Positions 1 to 5,931 of a stretch of 8,718 nt of DNA are shown here, in pieces (position 1 is the stretch's first letter; every line of letters begins with the position of its first letter). Where the stretch lies: positions 1 through 8,718 of the forward strand of contig JAEMRG010000071.1 in assembly GCA_016463455.1 (NCBI GenBank), given 5' to 3'. This DNA comes from Rhodoferax sp. (GTDB taxonomy: Bacteria; Pseudomonadota; Gammaproteobacteria; Burkholderiales; Burkholderiaceae_C). The notes under the pieces are model-generated. The model saw nothing but the letters and a program-made list of their open reading frames with translations. It was not told the DNA's origin and ran no database searches. Both the position numbers and the translations under genes were made by a program.

Positions 1-843
1 GTGGTGCAGCTCCAGCGCCTCGCCCAACAACAGCCAGGCTACGACGGCTGCGTACAAAGGCCCCAGGTACATGGTCATTGCTACCGGGCCGGGGCCGAGT
101 ACCGATTGCGTCCAGCCATAAATCCAATACGCCAGCACGCCGGGAAACAGCGCGGCCATGAGGACCAAGGTAAGCGCTTGCGTGCCCAGTACCGGGCCGA
201 CTTGCAGCAGCTCCCAGGCCGCAAACGGCGTCAGCACCACTACGCCACCAGCGCAGATCACGGCCAGCTGCGCGCTGGCGTTCATAGGGTTGCCCCAGTG
301 TTTTTGCAGCATGGAATACGCCGCCCAGGCCGTGGCCGCAGCGGCAATCCATAAGTCGCCGGGTACAAACACCACTTGCATGAGCAAGAGCCATTGCCCC
401 TGCACCACCACATGCACCACGCCCACCAGTGCCAGCACCACGCCCAGGGCCTGGCGTTTGGAAAAAGCCTCGCGCAACCACAGCACCGAACCCACGGCAA
501 TCATCACCGGCGAGGCGGCATAGATGAGCGAGATATTCATCATGCTGGTGGTCTGCCCGGCAAAGTACACCGCCGCGCCGCAAATCCACATGCCGCAGGC
601 GCCCAGCAGCAGATAGCGCCGCCAGTGTGTGCGCAGTTCCTGCCGGTGCTGCCAAAGCTCGCCGCGCGTGAACCAGGCCAATATCGCCCCGGCCACCGCC
701 CATCGCCCCCAAGCCAGCACATGCGGCGTGATCACGTCTACGGCACGCCGCGCAATAAAGGAATTGACTACCCACAAGAGCGGAATCACCCAGATTAGCA
801 ATTTGGCGGCGCGCAGCGCGCCAGCCCGTGGTTCAGGCTGCAT
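1..843 (-). CDS. EamA/DMT-family inner-membrane transporter, 3' end cut by window edge
   Basis: The reverse strand from the ATG at 843 is open for 281 codons to the left edge with no stop, so the C-terminus is missing, probably by only a few tens of residues (family usually about 290-310). The translation is a polytopic membrane protein with about ten hydrophobic segments in two similar halves, as in the drug/metabolite transporter superfamily. Typical features are the first-repeat stretch SLIYAASPVMIAV (105-117) with a charged LREAFSKRQALGVVLAL after it, and the second-repeat stretch VAMTMYLGPLYAAVVAWLLL (254-273) followed by GEAL. The substrate cannot be read from sequence; DMT proteins export amino acids, metabolites or drugs. 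The start lies inside the end of dusA (11-bp overlap), so the two are probably co-transcribed and translationally coupled. The family call is firm and the substrate unknown. Confidence 0.88.
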   Translation of the reverse strand, partial: MQPEPRAGALRAAKLLIWVIPLLWVVNSFIARRAVDVITPHVLAWGRWAVAGAILAWFTRGELWQHRQELRTHWRRYLLLGACGMWICGAAVYFAGQTTSMMNISLIYAASPVMIAVGSVLWLREAFSKRQALGVVLALVGVVHVVVQGQWLLLMQVVFVPGDLWIAAAATAWAAYSMLQKHWGNPMNASAQLAVICAGGVVVLTPFAAWELLQVGPVLGTQALTLVLMAALFPGVLAYWIYGWTQSVLGPGPVAMTMYLGPLYAAVVAWLLLGEALELHH

Positions 844-1834
844 GGTCTGCCAAGACAGCAGCCTGCGCCATAGCCGCACGCGCCCGGGCCAGCACTTCGC
901 GCGGGGGTAAGGGCTTTAAACGGTGGTCACTCCAAACCTGGCGCCACAGGCGTGCGCCGCGCCGCCCGTGGTACAGGCCCAGCATGTGGCGGGCTATCGC
1001 ATACCAGGGGCAAGCATCCTCAGCATACGCGCGCTCCATGTAACGCACCATGGCTTCCTCCACCGCTTCGGGCACAGGCGGCGTGTGCGCGTCACCATAA
1101 AACTGCGCGTCCCAGGCGGTCATTAGCCAGGGGCGGTAATAGGCCTCGCGCCCCAGCATCACACCATCAACTTGCTGCAAATGTGTGGCGATATCAGTGT
1201 TGTTGGTAATGCCGCCGTTCACCACAATCTGCAAGCTTGGAAAATCTTGCTTCAAGCGGTAGGCCATGTCGTAACGCAGCGGTGGAACTTCGCGGTTCTC
1301 TTTGGGCGACAGGCCTTGCAGCCAGGCATTGCGCGCATGCACGATAAACACCTCGCACCCCGCTTGCGCCACGGTGCCGACAAAGTCGCGCATAAAGCCG
1401 TAGTCCTCGTTTTTGTCGATACCAATGCGGTGCTTGACCGTGACCGGCACATCCACCACATCGACCATGGCCTTCACGCAATCGGCCACCAGCGCCGGTT
1501 CGTTCATCAAACAAGCGCCAAACGCGCCGCGCTGCACCCGCTCGCTGGGGCAGCCGCAATTGAGGTTGATTTCGTCATAGCCCCATTGCACGCCCATGCG
1601 CGCAGCGCGTGCCAGATCTGCCGGCTCGCTGCCACCGAGTTGCAAAGCCAGCGGCTGTTCTTCGACGTTAAAGCGCAAATGCCGCGCTACGTCCCCATGC
1701 AGCAGCGCGCCGGTGGTCACCATCTCGGTATAAAGCCGGGTGTGGCGCGTCAGCAGGCGGTGGAAATACCGGCAATGGCGGTCGGTCCAGTCCATCATGG
1801 GCGCACAACTCAATCTCCAAGGGGAATATGTCAT
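833..1834 (-). CDS. dusA: tRNA-dihydrouridine(20/20a) synthase DusA
   Basis: A 333-residue flavoenzyme that reduces uridine to dihydrouridine in the D-loop of tRNA, using FMN and NADPH in the cytoplasm. Visible landmarks are the N-terminal APMMDWTDRHCRYF (11-24), the active-site signature NLNCGCPSERVQ (90-101) with the catalytic Cys95 in GCP, followed by GAFGACLM, the FMN and substrate residues in VKHRIG (133-138) and VHAR (165-168), and the phosphate-binding NGGI (206-209) and GRE (228-230). RVQ.GAFGACLM after the active site is typical of the DusA branch rather than DusB or DusC. Length matches the family. The ATG at 1834 gives an N-terminus that aligns with known DusA; the upstream purine run AAAGAAA is only a weak ribosome binding site. 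The downstream permease gene overlaps its end. Confidence 0.95.
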   Translation of the reverse strand: MTYSPWRLSCAPMMDWTDRHCRYFHRLLTRHTRLYTEMVTTGALLHGDVARHLRFNVEEQPLALQLGGSEPADLARAARMGVQWGYDEINLNCGCPSERVQRGAFGACLMNEPALVADCVKAMVDVVDVPVTVKHRIGIDKNEDYGFMRDFVGTVAQAGCEVFIVHARNAWLQGLSPKENREVPPLRYDMAYRLKQDFPSLQIVVNGGITNNTDIATHLQQVDGVMLGREAYYRPWLMTAWDAQFYGDAHTPPVPEAVEEAMVRYMERAYAEDACPWYAIARHMLGLYHGRRGARLWRQVWSDHRLKPLPPREVLARARAAMAQAAVLADHAA

Positions 1835-1874
1835 TCAAAATTTCTTTAAATCAGCGACTTAAGTAGGTCAAAAA

Positions 1875-1900
1875 AATATTCTAAGTCTGACGAATATTCT
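1875..1900. repeat. Pair of direct repeats AATATTCT upstream of dusA
   Basis: AATATTCT occurs at 1875-1882 and again at 1893-1900, start to start 18 bases apart. Each copy contains the palindrome AATATT, and the second extends to GAATATTC. The first copy overlaps the candidate -10 and the second abuts the candidate -35 of the proposed dusA promoter. They could be an operator pair, or simply AT-rich coincidence. Confidence 0.35.
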
Positions 1901-1905
1901 CTCAA
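1878..1905 (-). promoter_or_regulatory. Candidate sigma70 promoter for dusA
   Basis: On the minus strand, TTGAGA (1900-1905) is followed after 16 bases by TAGAAT (1878-1883), which match the -35 and -10 consensus at four or five of six positions each. It lies about 45 bases upstream of the dusA ATG in locally AT-rich DNA. AT-rich DNA throws up such matches by chance, so this is a candidate only. Confidence 0.35.
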
Positions 1906-2018
1906 ATATCCACTTTTTTTGATCCGCTCACACCAGGTTTTCAGCAGCTGACTTTACTAACTGCTTAGAGTTCAGGAAACTGTGGCAGATTACCCGGTTT
2001 GTCGCGTTTGCCGTCATT

Positions 2019-2061
2019 GGACCGATGGCAGTGCAAGGCTCACAAGGGCCAACTGCGGTCC
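2019..2061. repeat. Bulged inverted repeat (hairpin-forming) in the intergenic gap
   Basis: The left arm GGACC (2019-2023), bulge GATG (2024-2027) and GCAGT (2028-2032) pair with the right arm ACTGC (2052-2056) and GGTCC (2057-2061), giving ten base pairs interrupted by a one-sided four-base bulge around a 19-base loop. It is roughly 100 bases past the end of the toxin gene and has no U-tract on either strand, so it does not look like a standard terminator. It may be a relic of a mobile or dispersed repeat, a structured RNA element, or chance. Confidence 0.45.
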
Positions 2062-2156
2062 TTAGGTAAGAACAGCAATCCTGAAGCAGGTCGTGACGCT
2101 ACATAAATCGTGTATGAAAAAACGGAAGGGCGATTGAGCGCGATTGCGCATCTAAA

Positions 2157-2645
2157 TCAAATCGATGATTGCTTGATTCCCAACATTAGTGTCATTGGGT
2201 GTGCGGGCGAAGCATTGAATCCGTAGTACTCGTAAAACTGGCGAGCGCGATCGTGGAGGGCGTGTACAAGCATGGCCCTCACTCCCGTATTTTGGGATAC
2301 CAGCACGCAACGCTGCAGCGCGTCCTGAAGCAAGGCTGCGCCCAGTTTGATTCCTTGCGCTCGGACGTCGGTGGCCAAGCGTGCAAGGACCATCACCGGT
2401 ACCGGATCAGGCATATTCTGGCGAATAGACCGGGTTGCATCTTGGTGCGCAACGGCTCCGGCCGACAAAGCGTAGTAACCCATGACCTCCCGCTCATGGG
2501 TAGTGACGACGAATGTGCGGCTGGTACCGCTGATTTGCTTGCCCAGAGCGCGACGCTTGAGCCATTCGTCGAGCACAGATTCGCCGCAAGCGAATGAATT
2601 GCACTGGTGATCCAGTGACAGAGACTCGGGGGCGCGCAAATTCAT
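2157..2645 (-). CDS. GNAT-family acetyltransferase toxin of a type II toxin-antitoxin system
   Basis: A 162-residue Gcn5-related N-acetyltransferase of the TacT/AtaT/KacT kind. Characterised members acetylate the amino group of aminoacyl-tRNAs and so stop translation; the exact tRNA target here cannot be read from sequence. Visible landmarks are CNSFACGESVLDEWLK (15-30), typical of the N-terminus of these toxins, the core strand VMVLARLATD (84-93), the acetyl-CoA loop RAQGIKLGAALL (95-106), and the catalytic Tyr138 in FYEYYGF (137-143) followed by PMTLML (150-155). Lys100 stands where the generic GNAT loop RxxGxG/A has Gly or Ala. I chose the ATG at 2645 because it overlaps the antitoxin stop as ATGA, the usual coupling in such operons; a TTG at 2657 would add four residues. 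Length is normal and no inactivating change is visible. Confidence 0.88.
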   Translation of the reverse strand: MNLRAPESLSLDHQCNSFACGESVLDEWLKRRALGKQISGTSRTFVVTTHEREVMGYYALSAGAVAHQDATRSIRQNMPDPVPVMVLARLATDVRAQGIKLGAALLQDALQRCVLVSQNTGVRAMLVHALHDRARQFYEYYGFNASPAHPMTLMLGIKQSSI

Positions 2646-2908
2646 GCGCTCGCCCAAGGCGCCTTGACTGCCAACAAACGCTCGAGCCCGGAATTGGGCT
2701 GAACTGGAGCATCCAGCATGGCGGTGAACTGCCGAAATTTCTCTTCATCGAGGTTGAAGAACACTTGATCGAGCAGCACCGACTGGGCTTTGTCACAGGC
2801 GGCCTCCAGCATGAAGTCAGACCGGTTCTTTCCCAGCAAGTGCGCTGCCTGGTCGATCAGGTCGCGCTGCTGAGGCAGGGCTCGCAAATTGATTGCAGCG
2901 TCACGCAT
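2642..2908 (-). CDS. DUF1778 ribbon-helix-helix antitoxin
   Basis: An 88-residue protein of the TacA/AtaR/KacA type. The N-terminal half carries the DNA-binding pattern INLRALPQQRDLIDQAAHLL (6-25) followed by KNRSDFMLEAACDKA (27-41), as in DUF1778 antitoxins that dimerise through a ribbon-helix-helix. The C-terminal part with FNLDEEKFRQFTAML (51-65) is the flexible segment that in solved family complexes wraps round the GNAT toxin. It is the first gene of the operon and shares ATGA with the toxin. The ATG at 2908 is preferred because TGGAG lies at a proper distance upstream (about 2915-2919); an in-frame start at 2932 would add eight residues unlike the family. By family precedent the antitoxin, with toxin, represses its own promoter, and suitable repeats are present upstream. 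Confidence 0.9.
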   Translation of the reverse strand: MRDAAINLRALPQQRDLIDQAAHLLGKNRSDFMLEAACDKAQSVLLDQVFFNLDEEKFRQFTAMLDAPVQPNSGLERLLAVKAPWASA

Positions 2909-2943
2909 AGCTATCTCCAAATGAATACACAAAAGATATACAA

Positions 2944-2972
2944 AGCTTAGCTTAATGTGTAGCTAATGTCAA
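2944..2972 (-). promoter_or_regulatory. Candidate promoter of the toxin-antitoxin operon
   Basis: On the minus strand a consensus TTGACA -35 box (2967-2972) is followed after 17 bases by TAAGCT (2944-2949), a weaker -10 that keeps the important TA and final T. It sits about 36 bases upstream of the antitoxin ATG in AT-rich DNA. A second AT-rich box, TATATC, lies slightly closer to the gene and could serve instead as -10. Confidence 0.45.
2947..2966. promoter_or_regulatory. Candidate operator: inverted repeat in the toxin-antitoxin promoter
   Basis: TTAGCT (2947-2952) and AGCTAA (2961-2966) form a perfect six-base inverted repeat with an eight-base spacer, lying between and partly over the candidate -35 and -10 boxes. 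A dimeric ribbon-helix-helix repressor bound here would block RNA polymerase, as expected for an autoregulated antitoxin. The placement supports the idea; binding itself is inference. Confidence 0.45.
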
Positions 2973-2995
2973 TACGTGTGCCGATATACGTGTGC
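2972..2995. repeat. Ten-base direct repeat just upstream of the toxin-antitoxin -35 box
   Basis: ATACGTGTGC occurs at 2972-2981 and again at 2986-2995, start to start 14 bases apart, adjoining the TTGACA box. Two identical ten-mers this close are unlikely by chance. They could be extra binding sites for the antitoxin or toxin-antitoxin complex, or a site for another regulator. Confidence 0.5.
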
Positions 2996-3004
2996 TTACT
3001 CACA

Positions 3005-3028
3005 GCAGCACGCCGGTGCTGGTGCTGC
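3005..3028. terminator. Stem-loop after the HD-GYP gene (weak terminator candidate)
   Basis: GCAGCAC (3005-3011) and GTGCTGC (3022-3028) form a perfect seven-base stem with a ten-base loop, 18 bases past the HD-GYP stop codon in its direction of transcription. No run of U follows, so it is not a canonical intrinsic terminator. Confidence 0.3.
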
Positions 3029-3045
3029 GCTAAGCCATCTTTTGT

Positions 3046-4131
3046 TCAGGCCGCTGCGCTGTAGGGCGGCAGGGCGAACACCGGTGGGCCCTGGGGCTCG
3101 TCGGCAAAGCCTTGGCGTATGCCCAGCACCTGGGGCCAGGCGGCCAAAAATACATCGACGCACTGCGGGTCGAAATGCAGCCCGCGCTGCTCGCGTAAAT
3201 AAGTCGCCGCATCGTCGAGTGGCCAGGGTTTTTTGTAGGGTCGCTCGGAGGTCAGCGCATCAAACACGTCGGCCACCGCCACGATACGGCCAAAAAGCGG
3301 GATGTCCTGGCCGCGCAGGCCTTGCGGGTAGCCACTGCCATCAAATTTTTCATGGTGGCCTAAGGCGATGGTGGCGCCGGCCTGTAATAAGCGCGAGCTG
3401 CTGCCCTTGAGCAGTTCATGGCCCAGTCTGGGGTGCTGGCGCATGATGTGCATTTCTTCTTCGTCCAGCCGCCCGGGCTTGAGCAGGATGTGGTCAGGAA
3501 TACCGACTTTGCCGATGTCGTGCATGGCGGCGGCGTCCAGCATCAAGGCCTGGTCTTGGGCCGACAGATGCAGACCCTGGGCGATCAGGTAGGCGTAATG
3601 CCCGACGCGGGAAATATGGGCGCCGGTTTCATAGTCGCGGTACCCGGCCGCTTTGACCAGCGCCATCACGGTTTCCCGCTCGCGCTCGCGTATTTCGCGC
3701 GTGGCTAGCGCTACTTCTCCTGTCAACCAGGCGGCATGGTCGGCCAGACGCAAACTGGCCTCGCGCAGCCTGAGCATATTGCGCGCCCGCGCCAGAAATT
3801 CGGCGGCGTCCACCGGCTTGGGCAGGAAGTCATAAGCACCGGCCTCCAAGGCACGGTAACGCACGCCTTTTTCTTCGTTCGCGGTGGTCATGAGCAAGGG
3901 GACGGAAGCCGCCCCTTCCAAAGCACGGAAGGCGGCGATGAACTCCAAGCCGTTCATATGCGGCATCTGGTAGCTGAGCACGACCAAATCCACCCGCTGC
4001 GCACGCGCATAGTCCAGGGCGGCAAGCGGGTCGGCAAAGCTGATGCATTGCACTTGCTCCAGGCGCTGGCCCAGCATTTGTAGCCACTTCAGATTGACCG
4101 GGTTGTCGTCAAGCAGGATCAGGCTTTGCAT
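3046..4131 (-). CDS. RpfG-like HD-GYP protein with a degenerate receiver domain
   Basis: A 361-residue cytoplasmic protein with two domains. Residues 1-120 are a CheY-like receiver: acidic pair Asp8-Asp9 in LLDDNP, Thr82-Thr83 in LMTTAN and Lys105 in LPKPVD are present, but the phospho-accepting Asp expected in DLVVLxYQMPHMNG is Ser53 (codon AGC), so phosphorylation in the normal way is not possible. A helical, probably coiled-coil linker follows (about 125-155). Residues 155-335 are an HD-GYP domain, which hydrolyses cyclic-di-GMP. Its metal and catalytic residues look intact: His172, His204-Asp205 with Lys208 (HDIGK), His233, His259-His260, Asp264 and GYP at 267-269, and Asp288 in VADVFDALTSERPYK. 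The C-terminal tail is Pro/Ala-rich. No histidine kinase gene is adjacent, so it is an orphan regulator. The likely output is lower cyclic-di-GMP, favouring motility. Confidence 0.9.
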   Translation of the reverse strand: MQSLILLDDNPVNLKWLQMLGQRLEQVQCISFADPLAALDYARAQRVDLVVLSYQMPHMNGLEFIAAFRALEGAASVPLLMTTANEEKGVRYRALEAGAYDFLPKPVDAAEFLARARNMLRLREASLRLADHAAWLTGEVALATREIRERERETVMALVKAAGYRDYETGAHISRVGHYAYLIAQGLHLSAQDQALMLDAAAMHDIGKVGIPDHILLKPGRLDEEEMHIMRQHPRLGHELLKGSSSRLLQAGATIALGHHEKFDGSGYPQGLRGQDIPLFGRIVAVADVFDALTSERPYKKPWPLDDAATYLREQRGLHFDPQCVDVFLAAWPQVLGIRQGFADEPQGPPVFALPPYSAAA

Positions 4132-4157
4132 CTAAGGGCTTTCAGGTTCCAGCGATT

Positions 4158-4187
4158 GTTATAGCGATACAGGGTGCCAGCATACAA
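4158..4187 (-). promoter_or_regulatory. Candidate promoter of the HD-GYP gene
   Basis: On the minus strand TTGTAT (4182-4187) and TATAAC (4158-4163) are separated by 18 bases, about 27 bases upstream of the HD-GYP ATG. The -35 box lies in the loop of a hairpin at 4176-4193. The match is modest and no strong ribosome binding site follows, so the gene may instead be read through from lgt and the crotonase gene. Confidence 0.25.
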
Positions 4188-4210
4188 GCTGGCGCAGCCC
4201 TTGCAAGGGC
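4176..4210. terminator. Two adjacent stem-loops between the crotonase and HD-GYP genes
   Basis: Past the crotonase stop codon, on the minus strand, come a perfect 14-base palindrome GCCCTTGCAAGGGC (4197-4210) and then a hairpin with six-base arms GCCAGC and GCTGGC (4176-4181 and 4188-4193) around a six-base loop. Neither is followed by a U-tract. They may attenuate or end lgt-operon transcription, but the intrinsic-terminator signature is incomplete. Confidence 0.3.
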
Positions 4211-4226
4211 ACATGGCAGGCATTTT

Positions 4227-5000
4227 TCAAAAATCCGGGCGGCGCTTTTCTAAAAACGCCTGCACGCCCTCGCGGTGCTCGGAGCTGGCGGCATAGGCGT
4301 AGGCAGAATCGGGCGTAGGCTCCGGCGCAGCGCGGCCCTGGCGCAGCACTTGTTTGTTCAAGCGGGCCGCCTGGGGCGCCAGCCCCAGCATGCGCGCCAG
4401 CAGTGCATCGGCCTGGGCTTGCAAGGTTTCATCGGGCGTGTTCCAGGCAAGAAAGCCGCATTGCACCATGTGCGCAGCGTCAAAAGTTTGCGCGGCCAGC
4501 AGCATGGCACTGGCAGTGGCCGCGCCCACGGCCTGTTGCACCAGCGCCGCCTCGCGCGGCGCCATGGGAAAGCCCAAGCGGGCAATCGGCGCGCCATAGA
4601 CGCTGCTGGCAGCGCCCAGGCGCAGGTCGCAGCAGCTGGCAATTTCCAAACCCGCCCCCATGCAATTGCCCCGCACCAAGGCGATCAGGGGCTGTGGGCA
4701 ATCGAGCATGGCCTGCAAACCGCCCCACACCTCTACTTCGTGGAAATGCATCAGGCTGATTGGCTCAAAGCGAAAGTCCGGGTACTGGGAAATATCACCG
4801 CCCGCGCAAAAATGGGCGCCATCGCCCTGCACCAGCACGCAACGCAGCTCCGGGCGGGCCGACACATCCAGAAAGACTTCGCGCAGTTCTAACCACATGG
4901 CGCGCGTCATGGCGTTCATGCGGGCCGGGTTGGACACCGTCACCGTGGCCAGCGGGCCGTTTTGCTGCCATTGAATACGGCCCAGCACCGGCTGCCCCAT
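4227..5000 (-). CDS. Crotonase (enoyl-CoA hydratase/isomerase) superfamily protein
   Basis: A 257-residue protein of normal crotonase length, acting on acyl-CoA thioesters in the cytoplasm. The two oxyanion-hole segments are clear: HFCAGGDISQY (63-73) and GNCMGAGLEIASCCDLRL (111-128). Glu119 corresponds to the first catalytic Glu of rat enoyl-CoA hydratase (Glu144). At the position of the second (Glu164), where hydratases read GQPE, this protein reads GAPI with Ile139, so ordinary two-Glu hydration is doubtful; an isomerase, hydrolase or other crotonase reaction is as likely. The C-terminus EHREGVQAFLEKRRPDF is typical of the superfamily. Its ATG directly follows the lgt stop codon with no spacing, so it is almost certainly translated in coupling with lgt. 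The CoA substrate cannot be named. Confidence 0.85.
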   Translation of the reverse strand: MGQPVLGRIQWQQNGPLATVTVSNPARMNAMTRAMWLELREVFLDVSARPELRCVLVQGDGAHFCAGGDISQYPDFRFEPISLMHFHEVEVWGGLQAMLDCPQPLIALVRGNCMGAGLEIASCCDLRLGAASSVYGAPIARLGFPMAPREAALVQQAVGAATASAMLLAAQTFDAAHMVQCGFLAWNTPDETLQAQADALLARMLGLAPQAARLNKQVLRQGRAAPEPTPDSAYAYAASSEHREGVQAFLEKRRPDF

Positions 5001-5810
5001 TTATTGCGGCGCTGGCGCAGGCCGCGTGCCGAACCACCACCATAAGGCAGCTCCGCCCAGCACCATGGGAATGCACAGCCACTGGCCCATGCTCAAGCCC
5101 ATCTGCAAAAGGCCGAGATGGGCATCGGGCTCGCGGAAAAACTCCACCACAAAACGCAGTAGGCCATAGCCCATGAGAAAAGCCGCCGACACCCTTCCCT
5201 GGCGTGGCCCGCTGCGCGCATACACCCACAAGAGCACAAACAAGAGCAAGCCTTCGAGCAGGAATTGGTATACCTGCGAAGGGTGGCGCGGCAGCGCGCC
5301 CGCGCCGCGAAACACCATGCCCCAGGGCAGCTCCGGGTCCGCGACCCGGCCCCACAATTCGCCGTTGATGAAGTTGCCCAGCCGACCGCAGGCCAGGCCG
5401 GTCGGTACGCAAGGGGCTACAAAGTCGGCCACGGCCCAAAAGGAGCGCTTGCGTTCATAGGCGAACCAGGCCATAGACAAAATTACGCCCAATAAACCGC
5501 CGTGAAAACTCATGCCACCACGCCAGGCGTACAAAATCTCCAGCGGGTGGGCAGCGTAATAGACCGGGTTGTAAAACAGGCAATAGCCAAAGCGGCCACC
5601 CAATATCACGCCCAAAACCCCCAAAAAGAGTACGTCCTCCACGTCGCGAAAACTCCAGCCCGCATGGCTCGCATAAGGTGCATGCTGCAGGCGCAGCTTG
5701 CCCAAGAGCATGAAAAAGCCGAAAGCAGCCAGGTAGGTCAGACCATACCAGTGCACGGCCACGGGGCCTAGTTGCAGGGCAACCGGGTTGATGTCGGGAT
5801 GAATCAGCAT
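5001..5810 (-). CDS. lgt: Prolipoprotein diacylglyceryl transferase
   Basis: Lgt transfers a diacylglyceryl group from phosphatidylglycerol to the lipobox Cys of prolipoproteins in the inner membrane, the first step of lipoprotein maturation. From the ATG at 5810 the protein has 269 residues with about seven hydrophobic segments. The hallmarks are present: HWYGLTY (20-26), His103 in SFHGGLLG, the signature GRLGNFINGELWGR (142-155) with Arg143, and Arg226 in FFREPD, matching the essential Arg239 of E. coli. An upstream in-frame ATG at 5864 would add 18 residues (LAAQGTILA-type extension) that Lgt proteins usually lack; I prefer 5810 because MLIHPDINPVAL fits the family start, although neither ATG has a strong ribosome binding site. 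It is the first gene of a unit with the crotonase gene. Confidence 0.95.
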   Translation of the reverse strand: MLIHPDINPVALQLGPVAVHWYGLTYLAAFGFFMLLGKLRLQHAPYASHAGWSFRDVEDVLFLGVLGVILGGRFGYCLFYNPVYYAAHPLEILYAWRGGMSFHGGLLGVILSMAWFAYERKRSFWAVADFVAPCVPTGLACGRLGNFINGELWGRVADPELPWGMVFRGAGALPRHPSQVYQFLLEGLLLFVLLWVYARSGPRQGRVSAAFLMGYGLLRFVVEFFREPDAHLGLLQMGLSMGQWLCIPMVLGGAALWWWFGTRPAPAPQ

Positions 5811-5912
5811 GGCGAGTATTGTGCCTTGGGCTGCCAGGGGCTGCGCGGACCTTGGGCTATTCATAGCCGGGCGACTTGACTAAACTCGGCTCGTGCCGAT
5901 GTTGGAAGCACA

Positions 5913-5931
5913 GCCTGTGCATCGCGCAGGC
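5913..5931 (+). other. GC-rich hairpin in the leader between lgt and the plus-strand unit
   Basis: GCCTGTGC (5913-5920) pairs with GCGCAGGC (5924-5931), eight pairs including one G-U, around a three-base ATC loop. On the plus strand it is followed by TCGTTT and a run of A. No plus-strand gene lies upstream in the window, so it may be part of the 5' leader of the gene at 5970. It is too short to be a recognised riboswitch. Confidence 0.35.

Larger units (their letters stand above)
1835..2156. other. 322-bp AT-rich intergenic gap with no credible gene
   Basis: The stretch between the dusA start and the end of the toxin gene contains no convincing coding sequence on either strand; the longest open stretches are a few tens of codons without recognisable protein sequence. 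The part next to dusA (about 1835-1920) is clearly more AT-rich than the flanking genes and holds the candidate dusA promoter. The middle (about 1980-2065) is closer to genomic composition and holds a bulged inverted repeat at 2019-2061. Near 2130-2149 a short direct repeat GCGATTG occurs twice. The gap could be residual DNA from the event that brought in the toxin-antitoxin genes, but no IS ends, integrase gene or attachment site can be recognised. Confidence 0.6.

Noticed and set aside
1172..1849. A 225-codon open frame on the plus strand opposite dusA
   Set aside because: It lies entirely antisense to a firmly identified dusA, its protein resembles nothing, and long antisense frames are expected in GC-rich genes with strong third-position bias.
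2019..2061. Intrinsic terminator for the toxin gene
   Set aside because: It is about 100 bases from the stop codon, its stem is interrupted by a four-base bulge, and no U-tract follows on either strand.
1835..2156. Integron attC site downstream of the toxin gene, since such toxin-antitoxin pairs are common in gene cassettes
   Set aside because: I looked for paired RYYYAAC and GTTRRRY core sites in the right orientation and found none; the hairpin at 2019-2061 does not have attC core sequences.
2199..2597. A 132-codon plus-strand frame over the toxin gene, possibly an antisense antitoxin
   Set aside because: The toxin and its ATGA-coupled DUF1778 antitoxin on the minus strand explain the region fully, and the frame encodes no recognisable protein.
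833..2645. Functional link between DusA and the tRNA-targeting GNAT toxin because both act on tRNA
   Set aside because: The genes have separate promoters and a 322-bp gap, and one modifies the D-loop while the other targets the aminoacyl group; adjacency alone is weak evidence.
4275..4892. A 205-codon open frame on the plus strand opposite the crotonase gene
   Set aside because: It is a shadow of the crotonase gene, whose motifs and family length are clear on the other strand.
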